Part shown: one piece after another, positions 7,912 through 16,663 of the stretch
How the letters are laid out: each line of letters begins with the position of its first letter
Position numbering within the stretch: position 1 is the stretch's first letter
Origin: Pseudoponticoccus marisrubri
GTDB taxonomy: Bacteria; Pseudomonadota; Alphaproteobacteria; Rhodobacterales; Rhodobacteraceae
Assembly: GCF_001482405.1 (NCBI RefSeq)
Contig: NZ_LPXO01000001.1
Coordinates: 1 to 64,000, forward strand
Direction of reading: 5' to 3'
Length of the DNA: 64,000 bases
Translations under genes and position numbers: made by a program
Notes under the pieces: model-generated
Told to the model about the DNA's origin: nothing
The model's input: the letters and a program-made list of their open reading frames with translations, nothing else
Database searches by the model: none

Positions 7912-9642
7912 TCAATTGTGTGCAAAAAGGCTGCGGTCGCCCAGCCGCAACACCTGCAGCTCGCGCGGCTCCAGCACGGCCTCGCCGCGGTGCAATGCTG
8001 CCAGATGGGCGTCCCGAAGCCGCCAGGCCGGGCCCGGCTCGCCACCCAGCCCCGCCACGGTACCGCCCGACAACAGCCGGCCGTTGCGCAGCGTCACGGC
8101 GCCGACCTCGACCTGGTCGGGGGCGACGCGCCGGAAGACAAGGCCGCGCGCCTGCGGGTCGCCGGGCAGGAAGCGCGCGAAGTAGAGGGCGCAGCCCGGC
8201 CCCTCGGACAGGCGATTGTCGCAGGCGCGCAGCAGGTTGGCGATCTGCACGTCGCCCAACTCGCGCAGCGCGTCACCGCCCAGTGTCATGTCGCCGGGAT
8301 AGACCGGCAGGATGGCCAGCAGGCGGGCGCGCTGAGAAGATGACGGGGCGGGCGCGGCGCTGCCGCGGGCCAGGCGGCGCGTCTCGGGATCGGCCAGCTC
8401 GGGCCGGGCCGCGGCGATGCGCTCCTGCGCCGCCTGTCCCGCAAGGCCCCAGTCGCCGGCAAGCTCGTCCAGCGCCAGCGCGCGCGCGGGCAGGCCCGCC
8501 AGCGCGCGCTGCGCCTGGTCCTCGGCCGAGATGCGCTCGGGCACGAAAAGCGGGGTCAGCCAGATCACGCAAACCGCCAGCGTGGCCAGCGCCATCCAGA
8601 TATTGACCTCGCGGATGCGCGCCATCCAGCCCGCGCGCAGGACCAGCGCGGCGACATAGCCGATGCCGTAGACCACCAGCACTGCCGCCACGGTGAAGGC
8701 CATCAGCCGCGCCGGGGTCCAGCCATAGGCGCTCACGCGCATCCAGATCGCCCAGACCGCCAGCGCGGCCAGCACCAGCACCAGCGCCGCCAGCCCCACG
8801 GTCGCCCAGCGCATCAGCGGCGCCTGTACGGCCTCTTGCCGATTGCGGTCCACCGCCACGGTGACCAGCACCACCGCCGCGATGCCGAAGGCCATCAACG
8901 TCGCTGCCGGAGAGAAGCCGCGCACCAGCCCGTCCCAACCCTGCACCGGCAGCGCCACGAGAAAGACCGCGACGACCAGCAGCACGACCGGCACGAAAAG
9001 TCGCAAGAGCCGCAGCACGAGATCGGGTGCGAGATAGGCGGCCATCTCGTGCACCGCGGCGAGGGCCAGGCCGAACACCGCTCCGGTCAGCGCCCAGGTC
9101 ACCGGCGGGTGCCGCGTCACCATCTCCATCAGGGGCAGGCCCACGATCTGCAGCAGCGCATCTGACAGCGACAGCAGCCCCCAGAACAGTGCCGTGAACA
9201 GCGCACCGGCTAAAAAGCGCACGGCGATCTGCCAGCTTTGCGCAAAAAGCACCGGGTAGCTGCGCCAGCCCTCGGGATCGCTCAGCAGCGACAGAAGAAA
9301 GGGCGTGACGATCACCAGCGCCATGCCGAAACAGAGCAGCGGGTAGCCGAGATCGAGGAAATCCGAGACATCCGCGTGGCGCCCCGCGGCCCACCACAGA
9401 AGCCCCGCCAGCACCACACCGCAGCCCAGCGCCGGCAACGCCACGCGGCGCAGGCGCAGAGGGCCGGTCAGGGCAAGGCCGATGCCGAAGGATGCCGCGG
9501 CAAAGCCCGTCAGGAAGAGCATGCGCCGTTCGCCCAGCACCCCGTCGCGCCAGCCCTCGCCGAGCGCCCAACCGCTCAGCCCGGCGAGCGCGCCAAGCAC
9601 GACGAGGGTCAGGGCAAGCTTGCCGGGGGAGCGGGCGGTCAT
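7912..9642 (-). CDS. DUF4153-like polytopic membrane protein
   Basis: The predicted product of 576 residues has about ten or more hydrophobic segments spread over residues 5-400 (for example LALTLVVLGALAGLSGWAL and VVLLVVAVFLVALPV). A soluble C-terminal part of about 180 residues rich in Ala, Arg and Leu follows. This layout matches the DUF4153 inner-membrane family, whose function is unknown. The start at 9642 is preceded by AAAGGA at a good distance; the in-frame ATG at 9693 has no such site. Neighbours on the same strand are the H-NOX gene (about 65 bp downstream) and the MttB-like gene upstream, but no functional link is apparent. Confidence 0.7.
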   Translation of the reverse strand: MTARSPGKLALTLVVLGALAGLSGWALGEGWRDGVLGERRMLFLTGFAAASFGIGLALTGPLRLRRVALPALGCGVVLAGLLWWAAGRHADVSDFLDLGYPLLCFGMALVIVTPFLLSLLSDPEGWRSYPVLFAQSWQIAVRFLAGALFTALFWGLLSLSDALLQIVGLPLMEMVTRHPPVTWALTGAVFGLALAAVHEMAAYLAPDLVLRLLRLFVPVVLLVVAVFLVALPVQGWDGLVRGFSPAATLMAFGIAAVVLVTVAVDRNRQEAVQAPLMRWATVGLAALVLVLAALAVWAIWMRVSAYGWTPARLMAFTVAAVLVVYGIGYVAALVLRAGWMARIREVNIWMALATLAVCVIWLTPLFVPERISAEDQAQRALAGLPARALALDELAGDWGLAGQAAQERIAAARPELADPETRRLARGSAAPAPSSSQRARLLAILPVYPGDMTLGGDALRELGDVQIANLLRACDNRLSEGPGCALYFARFLPGDPQARGLVFRRVAPDQVEVGAVTLRNGRLLSGGTVAGLGGEPGPAWRLRDAHLAALHRGEAVLEPRELQVLRLGDRSLFAHN

Positions 9643-9717
9643 CGGCACGGTCCTTTCCCGCCCAGTCTTGCCCCCCGCCCGGCACTGGCGCAAGCCGCGT
9701 CTGGGCGGCCTGCCGGC

Positions 9718-11289
9718 TCAGAAATCGGTGGGCGCGCCCCCTTCCCGCTTGCGGCGCTCCACGAAGGCGGCCAGTTCCTCGCGAATGGCCGGGTCCATGG
9801 GCGGGGCCTCGAACTCGTTCACGATCAGCTTGAACTGGGCATGGGCGCGCTCGGCCGTCCAGACCGCGCCGGCGGATTGCCAGGCCTCGAAATTCTTCCA
9901 GTCCGACAGGAAGGGCTGGTAGAAGGCGGTCTCGTAGCGGGCCTGCGTGTGATCGGTGCCGAAGAAATGCCCGCGCGGGCCGACCTCGGCGATCACGTCC
10001 AGCGCCAGCGCCGCGTCCGAGGTGTCGCAGATCTCGGGCTCCATGTAGCGCTGCAACTGCTGGAGCACCTCGCAATCCATGATGAACTTCTCGGGGCAAG
10101 CGATCAGCCCGCCTTCCAGCCAGCCGGCCGCGTGATAGACGATGTTGGTGCCCGACTGGATCGCGGCCCAGAGGCTGTGCTCGGTCTCCCACATGGCCTG
10201 ACCGTCCGGCACGTTCGAGGTGCACACCCCCGAGGCCCGCATGGGCAGCCCGTAGAACCGCGCCATCTGCCCGGTCATCTGCGTGGCGCGCATGTATTCG
10301 GGCGTGCCGAAGGCGGGCGCGCCGGTCTTCATGTCCACGTTCGAGGTGAAAGTGCCGATCACGCAAGGCGCGCCCGGGCTGATGATCTGCGCCAGCACGA
10401 CCGCGGCCAGCGCCTCGGCCAGGCTCTGCACCACCGCGCCGGTCATGGTCACCGGCGCCATGGCACCTGCCAGCGTGAAGGGCGTGACCACCAGCGCCTG
10501 CCGCCGCCGGGCCAGCCGCATCCAGCCATCCAGCATGGCCCAGTCATGTTTCAGCGGCGAGGTGGAGTTGATGTTGGTATAGAGCCGCGGCGTCTGCGCG
10601 AACTCCTCGTGGCTGTGGCCGCCCGCGATGCGCACCATCTCGACCACGTCCTCGACCCGCTCGGGGCCCAGGCTGTAGGCATGCACCACCTTGTCGGTCA
10701 GGGTCAGCTTGTCGAAGAGCACGTCGAGATGCCGGGTCGAGGCATGCAGGTCGACAGGCTCCACCGGGTAGCCATTGGCCATGTGGATACAGTTGAAATA
10801 CTGCGCCAGCTTGATGAGGTTGCGGCATTGCGCGCGGGTGCCGGGCACCTTGTGGCCGATCTCGAGATCCATGTAGTTGGGCGGCGAGGCGACATTGCCG
10901 AACAGGATATGCCCGTCCCCGACCGTGATCTGCCGGTCGGGGTTGCGTGGGGTCAGGGTGAAGCTGGCCGGCGCCTGTGCGATGACCTCCATCACTATGT
11001 CGCGGCCCATGCGCACGTTCTCGCCCGCGACGGTGCAACCCGCCTTGCGCAGGATCTCCAGCGCCTCGGGGTGCAGGAACTCGATCCCGATCTCTTCCAG
11101 CACGCGCATCACCGCGTCATGCACCCGTGCCACCTGTTCAGGGCCCAGCGGCTCGGTCGGGCGGTCGATATTGCGCGGCAGGCGCCACGGGGTCTGCTTG
11201 ATGACCGGGCCGCTGCGGCGGGTGTTGCCGGCGCGGCCGCCATGGCGGCGGCGTTTCGCGGCGATCGCGGGCTGGGCAGTGTCGGGCAT
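9718..11289 (-). CDS. Trimethylamine methyltransferase (MttB) family protein, non-pyrrolysine
   Basis: The 523-residue cytosolic protein is collinear with the MttB/MtgB superfamily, corrinoid-dependent methyltransferases that move a methyl group from quaternary or tertiary amines to a cobalamin protein. Recognisable blocks include LGPEQVARVHDAVMRVLEE near the N-terminus, FGNVASPPNYMD, AQYFNCIHMANGYPVEP, TPFTLAGAMAPVTMTGA and GGHSHEEF. The frame is open throughout, with no in-frame amber codon, so this is the non-pyrrolysine branch common in marine Rhodobacterales, in which glycine betaine or related compounds are possible substrates. The first 40 residues are basic and variable. No cognate corrinoid protein or reactivase lies nearby, so the substrate stays open. 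Confidence 0.85.
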   Translation of the reverse strand: MPDTAQPAIAAKRRRHGGRAGNTRRSGPVIKQTPWRLPRNIDRPTEPLGPEQVARVHDAVMRVLEEIGIEFLHPEALEILRKAGCTVAGENVRMGRDIVMEVIAQAPASFTLTPRNPDRQITVGDGHILFGNVASPPNYMDLEIGHKVPGTRAQCRNLIKLAQYFNCIHMANGYPVEPVDLHASTRHLDVLFDKLTLTDKVVHAYSLGPERVEDVVEMVRIAGGHSHEEFAQTPRLYTNINSTSPLKHDWAMLDGWMRLARRRQALVVTPFTLAGAMAPVTMTGAVVQSLAEALAAVVLAQIISPGAPCVIGTFTSNVDMKTGAPAFGTPEYMRATQMTGQMARFYGLPMRASGVCTSNVPDGQAMWETEHSLWAAIQSGTNIVYHAAGWLEGGLIACPEKFIMDCEVLQQLQRYMEPEICDTSDAALALDVIAEVGPRGHFFGTDHTQARYETAFYQPFLSDWKNFEAWQSAGAVWTAERAHAQFKLIVNEFEAPPMDPAIREELAAFVERRKREGGAPTDF

Positions 11290-11364
11290 GGCGTCCTCCG
11301 AAGCGCGGGATGCCCTTCATGACACACCCGGCCGGGGCCGCTTTCGTGTCGGATCGCGACGGAA

Positions 11365-12078
11365 TCAGTCGTTTTCGACAGGCGCGCCCTGCAGCCAGGC
11401 CGGCAGGTGGCCGATATGGGGCAGCACCACGTCGGCGAAGGGGGACAGCGCCTCGGCCGTGGCCAGCCCGGTCAGCACCCCCACGCACCACATGCCAGCG
11501 GCGCGCCCGGCGCGCAGGTCATGCGTGCTGTCGCCCACCATGACCACCCGGTCGGGCGCGTGCCCGGTCGCCCGCGCGAAGGCCCAGAGCGGCTCGGGCG
11601 CGGGTTTGGCGCCATAGCCGCTGTCGGCGCCGGCGATGAAATCGAAGACCCGCAGGATGCCGGCGGTCGTCAGATGGGCGCGCGCCACCGATTCGCTGTC
11701 ATTGGTCACCACACCCAGGCTCAGGTCCATCGCGGCCAGCTCGGCCAATAGCGGCACCAGCGGTACCGGCTCGGCCAGGGGCGCATCGGCGGCTGCCTCG
11801 ACGAGGAACTGCTCGATCTCCTCGACACGCCAGCCCGGCAGCTCGGTGGCGAGACAGGCCGCCGCCTCGGCATTGGTGCCGGCGATGACCGGGCTGTCGG
11901 GAAAATAGCGCCCGGCGGCAAGATCGTAGCGCGCCGCCGCCGCCAGACGCGCCGCCAGCCCGTGATCGCCGCCCGACAGCGCCGCCACCACTTGGCCCGC
12001 CCAGACATTCCACGTGGCCTCGAAGTCGAACAGGGTGCCGTCCTTGTCGAACAGCACGGCGTCGACCCGGGGCCTCAT
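11365..12078 (-). CDS. HAD-family hydrolase (phosphoglycolate phosphatase-like)
   Basis: This 237-residue soluble phosphatase has HAD motif I at VLFDKDGTLFDF (nucleophile and acid/base Asp), motif II VVTNDS, a motif III lysine in GYGAKPAPEPL and motif IV VMVGDSTHDLRAGRAAG. A helical cap lies between motifs I and II (subclass I). Such proteins hydrolyse small phosphate esters; the natural substrate cannot be deduced. Its ATG overlaps the stop of the upstream DUF3572 gene (ATGA, 12075-12078), so the two form an operon. Confidence 0.85.
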   Translation of the reverse strand: MRPRVDAVLFDKDGTLFDFEATWNVWAGQVVAALSGGDHGLAARLAAAARYDLAAGRYFPDSPVIAGTNAEAAACLATELPGWRVEEIEQFLVEAAADAPLAEPVPLVPLLAELAAMDLSLGVVTNDSESVARAHLTTAGILRVFDFIAGADSGYGAKPAPEPLWAFARATGHAPDRVVMVGDSTHDLRAGRAAGMWCVGVLTGLATAEALSPFADVVLPHIGHLPAWLQGAPVEND

Positions 12079-12359
12079 GTCCAGTGCACCTGCTCGCCTC
12101 CGGGCAGCGCGGCGCGCGCCTGCGCCGGCGTCTCGGGCGACAGCCCGGCAGAGAGGCAGAACTCCTGCACCCAGGCATCGTCCATCAGGATGAAATCCAG
12201 CACCGAGCCCTGGAAGCCGGGATCCTCGAGGCCTGAGCGGAAATCCGCCTCCGACGCCCCGGTGGATCCGGTAAACACCTGCAACAACTCGTCATTCGCC
12301 GCCAGCCAGGCCACCGCCTGAAGCCCGACCGTCTCGGCCTTGTCCCGTGATAGCGCCAC
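12075..12359 (-). CDS. DUF3572 family protein
   Basis: A small acidic protein of 94 residues, with VGLQAVAWLAANDELLQVFTG at the N-terminus and FILMDDAWVQEFC in the middle. These are the hallmarks of DUF3572, an alphaproteobacterial family of unknown function. It is first in a two-gene unit with the HAD phosphatase (4 bp overlap). It is divergent from the PleD-like gene; the 121 bp between them must hold both promoters. Confidence 0.85.
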   Translation of the reverse strand: MALSRDKAETVGLQAVAWLAANDELLQVFTGSTGASEADFRSGLEDPGFQGSVLDFILMDDAWVQEFCLSAGLSPETPAQARAALPGGEQVHWT

Positions 12360-12480
12360 TTCGCCTCAATCCCGAAAGGGTTTCTTAACCAATCTTCACC
12401 AAATTCCACCTCGAGGACAAATGCAAGCAGTTGGCCGGACCGAACCGGGAACGGCAGGGTCGATGGCATGAGGATGAGCA

Positions 12481-13929
12481 ATGGCAGGTCGGATACTTGT
12501 GGTCGATGCGGTGCCGACGAACCGCATCGTGCTGCGCGTCAAGCTGTCGGCGGCCTTCTACGAGGTCGTGCAGGCGGGCTCGGGGCGCGCCGCGCTGGAG
12601 CTGATGCGCAAGATGCGGCCCGACCTCGTGATCGCCGCGGCCGAGCTGCCGGACATGACCGGCCGCGCGCTCTGTGCCGAACTGCGCCGCGGCGCGGGCG
12701 AGCGGCGCCTGCCGGTGGTCATCATGCATGGCGAGGATGATCCCGGCGAGCGGCTGGCCACACTGGCGGCGGGCGCCGATGACGTTCTGGCCCGGCCGAT
12801 CGACGACCTGGTGATGCTGGCACGGCTGCGGTCCTTGCTGCGGGCCTGCGATGCCGAGGCCGAGCTGCAGCTGCGCGACGACACGCGCCGCGCGCTGGGG
12901 CTGGCCGAACAGGGCGCTTCCTATGCGCCGCCGGCGCTGGTGGCGCTGGTCCCCACCGGGCGCGACGCAGTGCCGCCCGCGCTGGTCGAGGGCTTGCGCG
13001 CCCGGATCGAGGACCGGGTCACCGTGATCGAGCCCGACAGCGCCCTGCGCGAGAGCGGCGCGGTGCCGGATGTCTTTGTCATCGCCGAGGGCCCGGGCGG
13101 CCAGGGCGAGGGGCTGGCCCTGCTGCCGCAGCTGCGTGCCAGCCGGCGCACGCGCCATGCCGCGCTGATCTACGTGGCCCGGCCGCACCAGCGCCGTGCC
13201 GCGGCCGCCGCGCTGGACATGGGCGCCAGCGACCTGCTCGCCGCCGGGCCCGACCCCGAGGAGCTGGCGATCCGGCTGCGCACCCAGATCGACCGGAAGC
13301 GCACCGCCGACCGGCTGCGCGCCAACATGCGCGACGGGCTGCGCGCCGCGGTCTGCGACCCGCTGACCGGGCTCTACAACCGCCGGTACGCGCTGCCGCA
13401 CCTGTCACGGCTGGCCGAACGCGCCGGCCAGCAGCGCCGCCCCTACGCGCTGCTGCTGGCCGATCTCGACCATTTCAAGGCGGTGAACGATGTCTATGGC
13501 CATGCCGCCGGCGACGCGGTGCTGACCGTGCTGGCGCAGCGGCTGCGCGACAACCTGCGCGCCGCCGACCTGATTTCGCGCTGGGGCGGCGAGGAGTTCC
13601 TTGTCGCCATGCCCGATACGGACCGCGGCGCGGCGCAACGCACGGCGGACCGGCTCTGCCGCGTCATGGCCGAGGCGCCGGTGCCACTGCCCGACGGGCG
13701 CTTGCTGACCGTGACGCTGAGCATCGGGGTGGCCTGCGGGCCGGCCGGGGGCGATGCCCAGCCGCTGGAGCTGATCGACAGCGCGGACCAGGCGCTCTAT
13801 GCCGCCAAGGACACGGGCCGCAACACGGTGGTCATGGCCGACACGGTGACCACCCTGCCCCGCCGCCCGGCCGCGCCCGAACTGCCGGCCGCGGCGGCCG
13901 CGCCCCGGCGCGAGGCGCGGCGCAGCTGA
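12481..13929 (+). CDS. PleD-like diguanylate cyclase with degenerate receiver domains
   Basis: At 482 residues the protein matches the PleD layout: receiver 1 (about 4-120), receiver-like adaptor (about 150-272) and GGDEF domain (about 290-455), plus a short Ala/Pro/Arg tail. The cyclase signature GGEEF (369-373) is intact and an RxxD inhibitory site (R360-D363) lies five residues before it. In receiver 1 the phospho-acceptor aspartate of PleD (D53) is alanine (PDLVIAAAELP). One of the two metal-binding acidic residues is alanine (VVDA instead of VVDD), and the conserved lysine is arginine (LARPIDD). Phospho-activation is therefore unlikely; dimerisation may be constitutive or driven by another partner. 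The cognate kinases of PleD systems are not encoded here. Confidence 0.9.
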   Translation: MAGRILVVDAVPTNRIVLRVKLSAAFYEVVQAGSGRAALELMRKMRPDLVIAAAELPDMTGRALCAELRRGAGERRLPVVIMHGEDDPGERLATLAAGADDVLARPIDDLVMLARLRSLLRACDAEAELQLRDDTRRALGLAEQGASYAPPALVALVPTGRDAVPPALVEGLRARIEDRVTVIEPDSALRESGAVPDVFVIAEGPGGQGEGLALLPQLRASRRTRHAALIYVARPHQRRAAAAALDMGASDLLAAGPDPEELAIRLRTQIDRKRTADRLRANMRDGLRAAVCDPLTGLYNRRYALPHLSRLAERAGQQRRPYALLLADLDHFKAVNDVYGHAAGDAVLTVLAQRLRDNLRAADLISRWGGEEFLVAMPDTDRGAAQRTADRLCRVMAEAPVPLPDGRLLTVTLSIGVACGPAGGDAQPLELIDSADQALYAAKDTGRNTVVMADTVTTLPRRPAAPELPAAAAAPRREARRS

Positions 13930-13936
13930 GCCCGGC

Positions 13937-14443
13937 TCAGTCGCGCGGTCGCTTGTCGCGGCGGCGCGCGTCCAGCCGGGCCAGGTGATCCTCCAGCCGG
14001 TCGGCATAGGCGCGCCGGTCCTCGGGGCTCATCCCTTCGAGCATCGCGAGAAAGACCTCCTGCCCGCGCAGACGGCGCGCTTCGGCCCGCGCGACCTGCG
14101 CTTCGACCAGCGCCTGCATGGCCTGCGCATCGAAGGGCTCGGCGCGCAGGACCTCAAGCGCCGCGCGGTAATCGTCCAGCAGATCGCGGCGCACCCCGTC
14201 CCAGTCCTCGCGGAAGGCCTGCCGCAGGTTGTCGCGCAGCGCGCGGCCCTGCGCCTCGTCAAAGGCGCGCGTGTAGGGAAAGATCGCGTCACCCGGTTTG
14301 TGCCGCCCGTCAGGCGGGCGCGGGCCACCGCTCAGCAGCATCCCCGCGACCAGCCCCGCCACGGCGAGGTTCAGCGCCAGCGAGGCAAAAAGCACGATGC
14401 GCAGCCAGGGTTTCGGCGCGCCGCGCCGCGGCAGTTCGGCCAT
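13937..14443 (-). CDS. Periplasmic heavy-metal sensor / CpxP-CnrX-like protein
   Basis: This 168-residue protein has one N-terminal membrane anchor (about 15-38, LRIVLFASLALNLAVAGLVAGMLL) and a highly charged helical periplasmic part with paired helices (ALRDNLRQAF, MQALVEAQVARAEARRLRG, MSPEDRRAYADRL). This is the pattern of the Spy/CpxP/CnrX-type LTXXQ fold. It follows the ECF sigma gene and a small membrane protein on the same strand, separated by only 3 bp, which suggests it regulates or reports to that sigma factor as CnrX-like proteins do. Metal binding is not evident: no clustered His or Cys residues are seen. Confidence 0.7.
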   Translation of the reverse strand: MAELPRRGAPKPWLRIVLFASLALNLAVAGLVAGMLLSGGPRPPDGRHKPGDAIFPYTRAFDEAQGRALRDNLRQAFREDWDGVRRDLLDDYRAALEVLRAEPFDAQAMQALVEAQVARAEARRLRGQEVFLAMLEGMSPEDRRAYADRLEDHLARLDARRRDKRPRD

Positions 14444-14446
14444 GGC

Positions 14447-14794
14447 CTATCCTTCCATCATCGCAAGGTCGAAACCGCTCAGCGGATCGACACCCAGCGT
14501 GTCGATCGCGGCTTCCTGCAGGGGCCAGACGGTGCTCAGCCCCTCGGGCGGGCTGACACCCAGCCAGATCCCCGCCGCGCAGGCCGTGGCCAGCCCCGCC
14601 ACGCCCGGCCAGCCCCCGATCGCGGCACGCAGCTGGCGCCACAGCGCCAGTGGCCCGCCCGTTGCCGGGCGCGGCCGTTCGGCCAGCGCCTCGGCCTCCA
14701 GCCGCGCCATGAAATCGCCCGAGGGCTGCGGGTCGGTCTCGCGGGCGGCGGCGAAGAATGCCTCCAGCCCCGTCTCGTCCTTGCGCTCAGTCAT
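14447..14794 (-). CDS. Small membrane protein encoded after an ECF sigma factor (possible anti-sigma factor)
   Basis: The product of 115 residues has a charged N-terminal cytoplasmic part (MTERKDETGLEAFFAAARE, then FMARLEAEALAERPRP) and one transmembrane segment near 65-85 (PGVAGLATACAAGIWLGV). The ATG overlaps the sigma-factor stop by 8 bp (ATGACTGA, 14787-14794), so coupled translation is expected. Position and topology fit a small anti-sigma factor, but no ZAS zinc motif is present. This is inference from context. Confidence 0.65.
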   Translation of the reverse strand: MTERKDETGLEAFFAAARETDPQPSGDFMARLEAEALAERPRPATGGPLALWRQLRAAIGGWPGVAGLATACAAGIWLGVSPPEGLSTVWPLQEAAIDTLGVDPLSGFDLAMMEG

Positions 14795-15362
14795 CGTCCC
14801 GGTACCCCAATTCATCCCGGCGCCCCAGCAGGCGCGCCTCCAATGCCCGTTTGCCGCGCGCTGTCAGACTTTCCACGGCGCGCGGGCCGATGTCCATGAT
14901 CTGCGCGATCTCGGGATTCGACAGCCCCTCGATATGGCGCAGGATGACGGCCTGGCGCTGGCGGTCGGGCAGATCGTCCAGCGCCGCCTGCAATGCCTCG
15001 GCCCGCGCCGCCTGCTGCATCTCCGCTGCTGCCGAGGGCCTGTCATCCTCGGGCTCGGGGATCGCGTCCAGCGCCGGGCCGGCCCGGCGCAGCCCGCGCA
15101 TCCGGTCGATGCACAGGTTCGCCGTCACCCGGTAGAGCCAGGTGGTCACCTTCGCCTCGCCATGTCGCCAGCCGGGCGCCGCGCGCCAGAGCCGCAACAG
15201 CGCCTCCTGCGCCACGTCCTCGGCCTCGGCCCGGTCGCCGCCCAGCATGCGCATGGCATGGGCGAAGACGCGCGGCCCCAGCCGCCCGGTCAGCGCCCGC
15301 GCCGCGGCGGCATCGCCCTCGGCATAGGCGGCCAGAAGCTCTTCGTCCTCGCAGTCGTTCAT
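14787..15362 (-). CDS. ECF-type RNA polymerase sigma factor
   Basis: The 191-residue protein has region 2 (about 25-95: FAHAMRMLGGDRAEAEDVAQEALLRLW and TWLYRVTANLCIDRMRG) and region 4 (about 125-180: LDDLPDRQRQAVILRHIEGLSNPEIAQIM, then AVESLTARGKRAL). These are the classical core-binding and -35-recognition parts of group IV sigma factors. The start MNDCEDEEL at 15362 is preferred over the ATG five codons upstream. Downstream genes encode a small membrane protein (8 bp overlap) and a periplasmic helical protein, forming a compact sigma/anti-sigma/sensor unit. The stimulus is unknown; metal or envelope stress is plausible. Confidence 0.93.
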   Translation of the reverse strand: MNDCEDEELLAAYAEGDAAAARALTGRLGPRVFAHAMRMLGGDRAEAEDVAQEALLRLWRAAPGWRHGEAKVTTWLYRVTANLCIDRMRGLRRAGPALDAIPEPEDDRPSAAAEMQQAARAEALQAALDDLPDRQRQAVILRHIEGLSNPEIAQIMDIGPRAVESLTARGKRALEARLLGRRDELGYRDDD

Positions 15363-15465
15363 CGCGTCATACGGCATCCCGATCCCGTCCCTGCGCTAGC
15401 GGCACCCGCGCCCGGGCGCAACGCCGGCCTGGGGGCCGGGCCTGGGGCCCGACCCCGCCCGCGCA

Positions 15466-16029
15466 TCAGTGGCGCTGCATCCAGCGCGGCATGCCGCCGC
15501 CGCGGTGCTCGTGATCGCCGCGGTCGTGGAACCGCCCGCCCCGGTCGCGCCGGTCGTGCATCTGCGCCTGCGCGGTCTCGATCTCCTCGCGCGAGATGGC
15601 GCCGTCCTCATCGGCATCAAGCCGTTGCAGCATGCGGTCGAAGCCGGTCGCCGCGGGTCCGCGCTTGGCGGCCTCTTGCGGGCTCAGCTTGCCGTCGCCA
15701 TCGGTGTCCAGCCGCTCCAGCATCGCCTCGGCCCGGGCCGCGCGGCGCTTCTCCATGCGCTCGGCGCGCCGCTGCTCGGCCTGGGCCGCGACCTCGTCGG
15801 CCGAGAGGAACCCGTCCCCATCCGTATCGGCCGCGGCAAACCGCTGGGCCCCGGCTTCCTCGATCTCGGCCGCGGTCACCTTGCCGTCGCCATCGAGGTC
15901 GAAGCTTTCGAACATGGCGTCGATGCGCGCACCGCGCCCCTCGCCGCCCTTGCCCTGTGCCATTGCCATGCCGGTCGTGGCCATCAGGAGCACCAATGCG
16001 CCGCTCATCCAGTATGCCTGCTTTTTCAT
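15466..16029 (-). CDS. Exported EF-hand calcium-binding protein
   Basis: A 187-residue protein whose N-terminus MKKQAYWMSGALVLLMATTGMAMAQ is a Sec signal peptide with an AMA-Q cleavage site. The mature part has four EF-hand loops: DLDGDGKVTAAE, DTDGDGFLSADE, DTDGDGKLSPQE and DADEDGAISREE. It ends in an Arg/His/Gly-rich tail. The ATG at 16029 lies 9 bases after AAGGA. It is upstream of and co-oriented with the ECF sigma gene (about 100 bp gap), so co-regulation is possible. The arrangement of EF-hand protein, sigma factor and helical periplasmic protein suggests envelope ion or stress sensing; this is inference. Confidence 0.88.
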   Translation of the reverse strand: MKKQAYWMSGALVLLMATTGMAMAQGKGGEGRGARIDAMFESFDLDGDGKVTAAEIEEAGAQRFAAADTDGDGFLSADEVAAQAEQRRAERMEKRRAARAEAMLERLDTDGDGKLSPQEAAKRGPAATGFDRMLQRLDADEDGAISREEIETAQAQMHDRRDRGGRFHDRGDHEHRGGGMPRWMQRH

Positions 16030-16247
16030 GTGCAAGGTCCTTCCTCTTGCTCGTGTCTGTCTGTTCGAGCGCCCTTCCCGGGGCGTCTCTGCAGGCTTTC
16101 ACGGGCCGGCCGGCGGCTTCCGTCGCAGAAAATGCGGCCCGCCCATCACGCCCGCGTGAGATGTGACATGCCGCCGCAAGGACACCATGCGCCCTTCCGA
16201 AGCGCCGCGCCGCCCCCCATCCTCTGCGCGGAACGAGCGAGGACATC

Positions 16248-16637
16248 ATGAGTGAGACCAAGGACGACCCGTCTGAACGCGACCTGTGGATGACGCTGTG
16301 GAAGGGCTGGCGCCGGCGCTGCCCGCAATGCGGCTCCGGCCCGATGCTCACGGGCTACCTGAAGGTGCGCGATCATTGCCCGGTCTGCCGCGAGGAACTG
16401 CATCACCACCGCGCCGATGACGGGCCGGCCTACCTGACGATCCTGATCGTGGGCCATGTCATGGCGCCGCTGCTGCTGGTCGTGTTCACCACCTGGCGGC
16501 CCGAGCCGCTGACCCTGTTCACGATCTTTGCGGTTGGCTGCGTCGCGCTGTCGCTTTACCTTCTGCCCCGGCTGAAGGGGGTGATCGTGGCTTTCCAGTG
16601 GATTCGCGGAATGCACGGGTTCACGCGCCCCGGCTGA
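16248..16637 (+). CDS. DUF983 family membrane protein
   Basis: This 129-residue protein opens with a zinc-ribbon-like pair, CPQCG and CPVCRE (about 25-48), then has two transmembrane segments (about 60-83 and 88-107: YLTILIVGHVMAPLLLVVF; LFTIFAVGCVALSLYLL). That is the DUF983 pattern, of unknown function, often near cytochrome oxidase or Nudix genes. The Nudix gene follows 26 bp downstream on the same strand. Confidence 0.88.
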   Translation: MSETKDDPSERDLWMTLWKGWRRRCPQCGSGPMLTGYLKVRDHCPVCREELHHHRADDGPAYLTILIVGHVMAPLLLVVFTTWRPEPLTLFTIFAVGCVALSLYLLPRLKGVIVAFQWIRGMHGFTRPG

Positions 16638-16663
16638 GACAGGCATTTGGGGCAGAGCGCTGC

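Noticed and set aside
8273-10366. Long minus-strand open frame across DUF4153 and MttB genes in another frame
   Set aside because: Shadow of two real genes in the neighbouring frame; Arg/Gly-rich, no domain.
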